NCBI GenBank assembly: GCA_030536565.1
Contig: JAUNPT010000111.1
Span: 840-7,527, forward strand
Direction of reading: 5' to 3'
DNA: 6,688 nt
Source of the DNA: Eubacteriales bacterium
GTDB taxonomy: Bacteria; Bacillota; Clostridia; Lachnospirales; Lachnospiraceae
The notes under the pieces were generated by a model. That model had not been told where the DNA came from, did no database searches, and was given only the letters and a program-made list of their open reading frames with translations. This document shows positions 1-4,037 of this stretch, in pieces; the stretch's first letter is position 1, and every line of letters starts with the position of its first letter. Made by a program: the position numbers and the translations under genes.

Positions 1-654
1 TCATATGCTCCGGCTGATATTATTACATTGCTGGAAAATTCAATTACAGCACATTTAAGCACAGTAATTGGAGGACAGCCGCATGCGGGAAAAACAGAGC
101 TGTTAAAATATCTGTCCACCTTTATTCCGGCCGATGAGAAGGTTGGGGTATATGAAGATAATCAGGAGATTCATTACAGGATAATAAATCCTAATAAAAA
201 ATGTGTGGAATTTTTCGTAGATGAAAAGGTTTTATATCAGGATATTATTAAGGCAGGTTTAAGGCACAATATTGACTGGATTCTTTTGTCTGAATCAAGA
301 GGGCCAGAAGTTCTGGATTTGCTGAACAGCTTATCAACTGGAGCATATTGCATGACAACCATGCATTTAGATGATGTGAAGGATATGCCGGATAGAATGT
401 ATAATATGCTGGGTACAAGTAATGTTACGGAGCGTTTTACCAACAGCATATATAAATATATTGACCTTGTGGTTCTTGTCGTTTGTGATAAGTATGAACA
501 AAGAAAGATAGCGCAGGTTGGATTTTTAACCAGAAGTAATAATTGTAATGAATGCACTATTGTATATGAAGATGGAGAAATGACTGGAAAACCAATTCCG
601 AAGGAGATTAGTCAGAGATTCAGACAGTATGGGATTGAGAATCCATACGGATAG
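1..654 (+). CDS. CpaF/TadA-family secretion ATPase, C-terminal part (5' end outside window)
   Basis: This is the C-terminal 217 residues of a hexameric AAA-type ATPase of the type II/IV secretion family, which would power assembly or secretion by the Tad-like machine from the cytoplasmic face. The frame is open from base 1, so the N-terminal domain is missing. Seen in window numbering: a P-loop GQPHAGKT at about residues 25-32, an Asp-box-like VYEDNQEIHY, a Walker B region WILLSESRGPEV, and a His-box-like segment TTMHLDDVKD. In typical CpaF proteins the last two read roughly IIVGEVRGGEA and TTIHANSP, so the order of motifs fits but several residues are changed: S for G before the key Glu, S for V after it, and LDD for ANS after His. 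The P-loop Lys and Thr and the Walker B Glu are kept, so activity is plausible. The gene ends 14 bases before the platform-protein gene, the usual Tad order. The family is fairly certain; assignment to Tad rather than another T2S/T4P branch is inferred. Confidence 0.85.
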   Translation, partial: SYAPADIITLLENSITAHLSTVIGGQPHAGKTELLKYLSTFIPADEKVGVYEDNQEIHYRIINPNKKCVEFFVDEKVLYQDIIKAGLRHNIDWILLSESRGPEVLDLLNSLSTGAYCMTTMHLDDVKDMPDRMYNMLGTSNVTERFTNSIYKYIDLVVLVVCDKYEQRKIAQVGFLTRSNNCNECTIVYEDGEMTGKPIPKEISQRFRQYGIENPYG

Positions 655-668
655 CATGGAGGTACGGA

Positions 669-2009
669 GTGAAGAAGCTGCGGGAATATTTTTGTTATAA
701 TGCCATTAAAGACCAGATAAACAGTTATGGATACGTTTACAGCATGAAAAGATATATATTGTCGGTTATGTTTTTATTTATGCTTGTGATTATGGGGAGT
801 ATATTATTCCGACTAAGAATATATTGTATTATAGTTATTATGATAGTGGGAATTTTATGTCTTCCATCGGTTATCAGGGCACAGTATTATGTCAGATTTC
901 AGCAGAGACGGTTTATGGACGTTGATGTGTATATACATCAGATGGCATACTCATTTCAAAAAACGCCGAAAATCAGCATGGCGCTTGAAGATACATATAA
1001 AATATCTGATGGAAGGCTTCATGAGATTGTAGGAAGGGCTATAGATGAACTGAAATATGGTGTGAGCCAGTGGGTGTATAGAGACGCACTTTCAATTATT
1101 GAGGAAGAATATGGCTGTGAGCGGATTATGGCGCTGCATGGTTTGATGGTAAATGTTGAGTGCAGCGGCGGCATATATAAGAATTACGTTGATGTTTTAC
1201 TGTCAGACATTGACAGATGGGTGAGGAGGGTTTATCAGTCTCAGGAGGAAATAAGAAAAGTAAAAAGAGATATTACAATAGGAATAGTCATAAGCGTTTT
1301 GCTGGCGTCAACATCTGTTTTTATTGGCTGGGTATTAAAAAATACTTCAGCAATGAGTATAGATATAAGCAAAGAAATGTTATATCAGCTTACATCGGCA
1401 GGGTTTCTTATTTTAAGCATGGTGTTTTACTGTTATACTCAGATACATTATAAGAGTGACTGGCTTACATTTACAAGGACGGACAAGCAGATAGAGTACG
1501 ATTTAAAAATATACATGGGAAGAAGAAAGAGAGGCGTGTTGTATAAATCAGCTGCAAAGCGTATTAAGGAGGATTTGTACGGTGGTTTTTCACAGTGGCT
1601 GAGAAATGTGGCCTTAGGTTTACAGAGAAGAACGCTTCAGACTGCAATAAAGGATTCATATGACTCATGTCCATGCGTAATGAAACATTCGCTTGAGGAG
1701 TTTATAGGAGCATTGGAGGCAGACCCGTCCGATGTTACGCCATATTATGATTTCCTTAGAGAATTTAAAGTACCTGATATTTCCGCCAGCGTAAGGACGC
1801 TTTATGGTTTATCAGAGATGGACTGTTCTAATATTGATGGTGCTATTAATACGTTAATTGCAAGGAATTATGAACTGCAGGATAAGTATCAGAGCCTGAA
1901 ACAGACTGACAGATTAAGTCTTATGAAATTTAGTGAATACATACCTGTATTTATGGTGTCTGTTAAGATGGGATTTGATATGATGCTTTTGCTGACCTGT
2001 TATTTGTAA
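669..2009 (+). CDS. T2SSF-type inner membrane platform protein (fused TadB/TadC-like or GspF-like)
   Basis: This 446-residue membrane protein is the likely platform on which the upstream ATPase acts. It starts at GTG 669, preceded by GGAGGT at 658-663 with 5 bases between; the nearby ATG 656 is in another frame. Predicted membrane segments lie at about residues 27-47, 50-67, 202-221, 241-259 and, less clearly, 425-445. The cytoplasmic stretch 80-200 resembles a T2SSF domain (MDVDVYIHQMAYSFQKTP, then a helix-rich region up to the membrane pair). A second helical stretch, 305-420, has similar features (FSQWLRNVALGLQRRT near its start) and is followed by the last hydrophobic segment. Two T2SSF halves in one chain is the GspF arrangement, while classical Tad systems use separate TadB and TadC of about 300 residues each. 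Sequence similarity to either is low, so the family rests on layout, hydropathy and position after the ATPase gene. Confidence 0.75.
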   Translation: MKKLREYFCYNAIKDQINSYGYVYSMKRYILSVMFLFMLVIMGSILFRLRIYCIIVIMIVGILCLPSVIRAQYYVRFQQRRFMDVDVYIHQMAYSFQKTPKISMALEDTYKISDGRLHEIVGRAIDELKYGVSQWVYRDALSIIEEEYGCERIMALHGLMVNVECSGGIYKNYVDVLLSDIDRWVRRVYQSQEEIRKVKRDITIGIVISVLLASTSVFIGWVLKNTSAMSIDISKEMLYQLTSAGFLILSMVFYCYTQIHYKSDWLTFTRTDKQIEYDLKIYMGRRKRGVLYKSAAKRIKEDLYGGFSQWLRNVALGLQRRTLQTAIKDSYDSCPCVMKHSLEEFIGALEADPSDVTPYYDFLREFKVPDISASVRTLYGLSEMDCSNIDGAINTLIARNYELQDKYQSLKQTDRLSLMKFSEYIPVFMVSVKMGFDMMLLLTCYL

Positions 2010-2075
2010 GGTTGTTAGGAGTATAAGAATTTTAAAATGGTCAGATGTGACAAATATAAGGGGTGAAAATGATTT

Positions 2076-2183
2076 ATGGATAAAATGCTGGAGGAATTAG
2101 GCGAGGTTGTTCAGACCTTAGTTATGAATCAATTTTTGATTGCGATTTTTATGATTATATTAGTGAAGGTTATGGTGGGCTGA
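2076..2183 (+). CDS. Small single-span membrane protein, 35 aa
   Basis: This very short gene was found by reading the gap after the platform gene. The start ATG 2076 follows GGGGTGA at 2060-2066. The product begins with an acidic, possibly amphipathic segment (MDKMLEELGEVVQT) and then has one hydrophobic helix at about residues 15-34. Its N-terminus aligns without gaps to that of the next 49-residue protein: M, acidic, x, M/I, L/V, E, then G and E/D at positions 9-10, V, V/I, x, T. This likeness, together with its place between platform and TadE-like genes, supports a real gene. It lacks a recognisable prepilin cleavage site with Glu at +5, so it does not look like a standard Flp pilin. It could be a pilin-like subunit or an assembly factor; the function is unknown. 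Confidence 0.6.
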   Translation: MDKMLEELGEVVQTLVMNQFLIAIFMIILVKVMVG

Positions 2184-2184
2184 T

Positions 2185-2334
2185 ATGGAAAATATTGTGG
2201 AATTGTATGGAGATGTGATAGTAACAGTGCTTTCTATTATAATGTCTTTTGCTTTGATTGGTATTTGTATGGCGATATACAGGTATGGTGTTATTTGCTT
2301 TTTAGACAGTATTATGTATGGAGGAGTAACTTGA
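2185..2334 (+). CDS. Small membrane protein, 49 aa
   Basis: ATG 2185 lies one base after the stop of the 35-residue gene, with GGTGGG at 2174-2179 as a weak ribosome site, so translation is probably coupled. The product starts with MENIVELYGDVIVT, similar to the start of its neighbour, and continues into a hydrophobic segment at about residues 11-32. A short tail with a second weakly hydrophobic patch (YGVICFLDSI) follows. Its stop TGA (2332-2334) overlaps the TTG start of the next gene. The gene packing and the likeness to its neighbour argue for a real gene. No known family is recognised. As with its neighbour, a prepilin peptidase site is not evident, and its role in the Tad-like machine is inferred from location only. 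Confidence 0.6.
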   Translation: MENIVELYGDVIVTVLSIIMSFALIGICMAIYRYGVICFLDSIMYGGVT

Positions 2335-2696
2335 AAATTATTATTGAAAATTCAGTATATGTTATTATTATGGTTTTGATATGTCTTGTCGGTATTGATT
2401 TTATTTTGATGAATATCAGCATTTCGCATGTAAATGAAATTGAGCAGTATATTGAAGATTATATTGAAATATATGGAGAGGCAAATGCAGACGGTACGTT
2501 GTCAGATAACACATTTGCGGCGGTAAGGTCGATTGCAGGTGATAATGGCATGAAGTTTGAATATGAATATGAGTCTGAAACAGAAAAATACGTGTATTAT
2601 ACTATATACCTAAGATACACATTAAGGTCAAAGGTGTTTCGGTTAGGAAAATCAAGTACATATAATGGTATTGTCCGGGTTGAAACAGGGCGTTAG
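2331..2696 (+). CDS. TadE-like / pseudopilin-like protein with N-terminal membrane anchor
   Basis: I place the start at TTG 2331, because GGAGGAG at 2320-2326 sits just upstream and the codon overlaps the previous stop. The frame stays open further upstream, but only into the body of the 49-residue gene. The 121-residue product has one membrane helix at about residues 8-30 and then an outside domain. That domain begins with an acidic helix (HVNEIEQYIEDYIEIYGEA), passes through ADGTLS, a helix AAVRSIAG and Gly-Met, and ends in beta-rich sequence (YVYYTIYLRYTL). The layout of short cytoplasmic start, anchor, helix and small beta domain is that of minor pilin, TadE or DUF4320-type proteins found in Firmicute Tad loci; I cannot say which without a profile search. 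The residue before the helix is not a clear prepilin cleavage site. The C-terminal pattern (GIVRVETGR) recalls that of the next gene (VVRFDTGV), hinting at a common origin. Confidence 0.7.
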   Translation: MKIIIENSVYVIIMVLICLVGIDFILMNISISHVNEIEQYIEDYIEIYGEANADGTLSDNTFAAVRSIAGDNGMKFEYEYESETEKYVYYTIYLRYTLRSKVFRLGKSSTYNGIVRVETGR

Positions 2697-3127
2697 TGCA
2701 TAATGGCGGAGAGGAGGAAGACCAAATAAGGGTAATAATGGGGCTGAGCGGTTTGCTGGTGGCATTTTCACTGATTGTTATGTCACATTGTGCAATTGTC
2801 AATAAACATATGAGGGATTTGGAAGTGACAAATGCTTTGTCATCTGCGATAGATTATGCGACGGATATGATGCAGGACATGTGTGCGGATATAAGCTTTG
2901 AAATGATGGATAAAACAGAGGCTAAAAGAAAGCTTATTCAAACATTCTGTAAAACACTGGAAGCTGCTATAGGTACAGATGGTGAGATTAAAGTATATGT
3001 TCTTGATGCTGATATTGAGACGGGGAATTTTGATTTTATTATTGAGGAGACATATAAATATACATTTAAAGGCAGAAAGGGTGTTGCCAGATGTGAACGT
3101 GTGGTCAGGTTTGATACGGGGGTATAA
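2696..3127 (+). CDS. Second TadE-like / pseudopilin-like membrane-anchored protein
   Basis: The product is 143 residues if GTG 2696 is used (overlapping the previous TAG by one base, with AGGG at 2687-2690) or 129 residues from ATG 2738 (AAGGG-like site at 2728-2732). The longer form adds an acidic start, VHNGGEEEDQ, which is unusual before a membrane anchor, so the shorter form is also likely. Either way there is one hydrophobic helix (GLSGLLVAFSLIVM). After it come a helical region with several Met, Asp and Cys residues (TNALSSAIDYATDMMQDMC), a Lys-rich helix, and a beta-rich end with KVYVLDADIETGNFDF and ETYKYTF. The size, anchor position and final strand pattern match the gene before it, so both are probably minor pilin or TadE-type partners of the same machine. 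No enzyme motif is seen. It is the last gene of the tight cluster; no convincing terminator follows it. Confidence 0.7.
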   Translation: MHNGGEEEDQIRVIMGLSGLLVAFSLIVMSHCAIVNKHMRDLEVTNALSSAIDYATDMMQDMCADISFEMMDKTEAKRKLIQTFCKTLEAAIGTDGEIKVYVLDADIETGNFDFIIEETYKYTFKGRKGVARCERVVRFDTGV

Positions 3128-3163
3128 ATGCTGTGATATTAACTTTTAATTATTATAATAAAA

Positions 3164-3193
3164 TTGACAATATGATGAAGTTTTTCATATACT
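3164..3193 (+). promoter_or_regulatory. Near-consensus sigma-A promoter for the lipoprotein gene
   Basis: TTGACA at 3164-3169 and TATACT at 3188-3193 are separated by 18 bases in an AT-rich gap. Transcription would begin near 3200 and leave a leader of roughly 50 bases containing a palindrome. The -35 is a perfect match and the -10 has one mismatch. This suggests the lipoprotein gene can be transcribed apart from the Tad-like operon. Confidence 0.7.
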
Positions 3194-3212
3194 AAGTTTA
3201 TGAAAAAATAGT

Positions 3213-3229
3213 ACTGATTAATAATCAGT
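3213..3229. promoter_or_regulatory. 17-bp palindrome in the lipoprotein leader (candidate operator)
   Basis: ACTGATTA and TAATCAGT are perfect inverted arms around a single central A. The site lies about 20 bases downstream of the -10 element and ends 7 bases before the AGGGGG ribosome site at 3236-3242. The central spacing of one base makes an RNA hairpin poor, which favours a binding site for a dimeric protein over a stem-loop. No regulator gene is visible in the window. Confidence 0.45.
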
Positions 3230-3248
3230 TATATCCAGGGGGTAAAAG

Positions 3249-3914
3249 ATGAGGGGTAGTTTTAATAATGTAAAGAAAATGAGTATTATGTTATTGACAG
3301 TTGTGTCATTGACGGTAATGTTAACAGCAGGCTGCAGAGGAAAATCACCAGCAAAAGAAAACTTAACAACGACAGATATATCAGTTTCAGAGGAGAAGAA
3401 GCAGGAAACAGAAACAGAGCATGAAAACGGAAGTTCAATAAACCAAACACAAGCAATAACAGAAGCTCTTACAGAAGCTCCGGAAACAGAGGCACCAACG
3501 GAAGCCCAAACTGAACCGTCTTATGCAGCTCCAACAGAAGCACCTGCAGAGGCACCTTACGTTGAGCCAGACACAGAAGTGTCATATGCAGAGCCAGCAG
3601 AAGTACCTAAGCCAGCAGAACCGGTTGAGATAACTCCAGCAGAGTTTAATTATAAGATTGGTGTTCCAGTCGCAGAAAATGCCAGCCCAGATGCAGATGT
3701 TTGTCCGTTTGAATTATATACAGTTACTATAAGAAAAGTATATGACATGGAGGGTAATTATGCTTATATACCAGGATTTTATAGTAAAGAACCTGAATTT
3801 GGAACAGTAAGAAAATACAGCTTGGCAAACTTTGGTAAAAACGCAAATATAATAAGGGTGATTGGAACCTACGGAGATATGGGGCGTGTCTGCTATAATT
3901 TCTATTTTGACTAA
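3249..3914 (+). CDS. Surface lipoprotein with Thr/Glu/Ala/Pro-rich stalk
   Basis: The 221-residue product starts at ATG 3249, 6 bases after AGGGGG. It has a basic start, a hydrophobic segment at about residues 11-27 and a lipobox LTAGC with Cys29, so it should be exported, lipidated and fixed to the outer face of the cell membrane. Residues 30-65 are polar and acidic. Residues 71-128 form a low-complexity stalk built on repeated TEAP/AEAP-like units with several Tyr, probably spanning the cell wall. Residues 129-221 form a head of about 93 residues (from TPAEFNYKIGVPV to the C-terminus) with Cys152 and Cys215, which could form a disulfide, and beta-rich segments such as FELYTVTIRKVYD. I do not recognise the head family. 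It lies between the Tad-like operon and the lectin gene but has its own promoter and terminator. A role as a wall-spanning partner of the machine is possible but unproven. Confidence 0.8.
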   Translation: MRGSFNNVKKMSIMLLTVVSLTVMLTAGCRGKSPAKENLTTTDISVSEEKKQETETEHENGSSINQTQAITEALTEAPETEAPTEAQTEPSYAAPTEAPAEAPYVEPDTEVSYAEPAEVPKPAEPVEITPAEFNYKIGVPVAENASPDADVCPFELYTVTIRKVYDMEGNYAYIPGFYSKEPEFGTVRKYSLANFGKNANIIRVIGTYGDMGRVCYNFYFD

Positions 3915-3941
3915 TTCAGATATTATATAATATCTGAATTA
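3912..3941. repeat. Perfect 30-bp palindrome overlapping the lipoprotein stop codon
   Basis: The two 15-base arms (TAATTCAGATATTAT and its exact reverse complement) have no gap, and the first three bases are the TAA stop of the lipoprotein gene. In RNA it would form an AT-rich hairpin at the 3' end of the message, directly abutting the intrinsic terminator. In DNA it could be a protein site upstream of the lectin gene. Confidence 0.8.
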
Positions 3942-3970
3942 AAGAGGAGTATGTAAACTCCTCTTTTTTT
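3941..3970 (+). terminator. Intrinsic terminator after the lipoprotein gene
   Basis: AAAGAGGAGT (3941-3950) pairs perfectly with ACTCCTCTTT (3957-3966) around a 6-base loop, and a run of seven T ends at 3970. This is a textbook Rho-independent terminator and separates the lipoprotein unit from the lectin gene. Confidence 0.9.
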
Positions 3971-3987
3971 AACCGCACATCTATCAT

Positions 3988-4017
3988 TTAAGATTATAGG
4001 AGCTTTTATTAGATAAT
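3988..4017 (+). promoter_or_regulatory. Weak candidate promoter for the lectin/B-repeat gene
   Basis: Because a strong terminator lies upstream, the lectin gene needs its own promoter within 3971-4037. The best pair I can find is TTAAGA (3988-3993) and GATAAT (4012-4017), 18 bases apart. The predicted start near 4024 would fall almost on the AAGGA ribosome site (4024-4028), which weakens the call. Confidence 0.3.
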
Positions 4018-4037
4018 ATAGACAAGGACGGTGTATT

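Noticed and set aside
237..557. Long minus-strand open frame within the ATPase gene
   Set aside because: It lies fully opposite a gene with clear ATPase motifs, and its product has no recognisable features.
1217..1453. Plus-strand frame of 78 codons inside the platform gene
   Set aside because: It is in a different frame of a well-supported gene and has a basic, random-looking composition.
2037..2066. Nine-codon frame (ATG 2037 to TGA 2066) before the 35-aa gene
   Set aside because: It is too short to judge, its AGGAG is 15 bases away, and its sequence (MVRCDKYKG) shows nothing like its neighbours.
2086..2330. Flp-type prepilins in the small membrane genes
   Set aside because: Gly9 is followed directly by Glu or Asp, and neither protein has the Gly-then-Glu(+5) arrangement of prepilin peptidase substrates.
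3459..3632. Degenerate direct repeats in the lipoprotein gene
   Set aside because: They are irregular copies of Thr-Glu-Ala-Pro codons within a stalk, not a CRISPR array or an independent DNA repeat.
3944..3956. GAGGAG followed by ATG TAA in the terminator loop, a start-stop minimal frame
   Set aside because: The spacing between the purine run and ATG is too short for initiation, and the stem is fully explained by the terminator.
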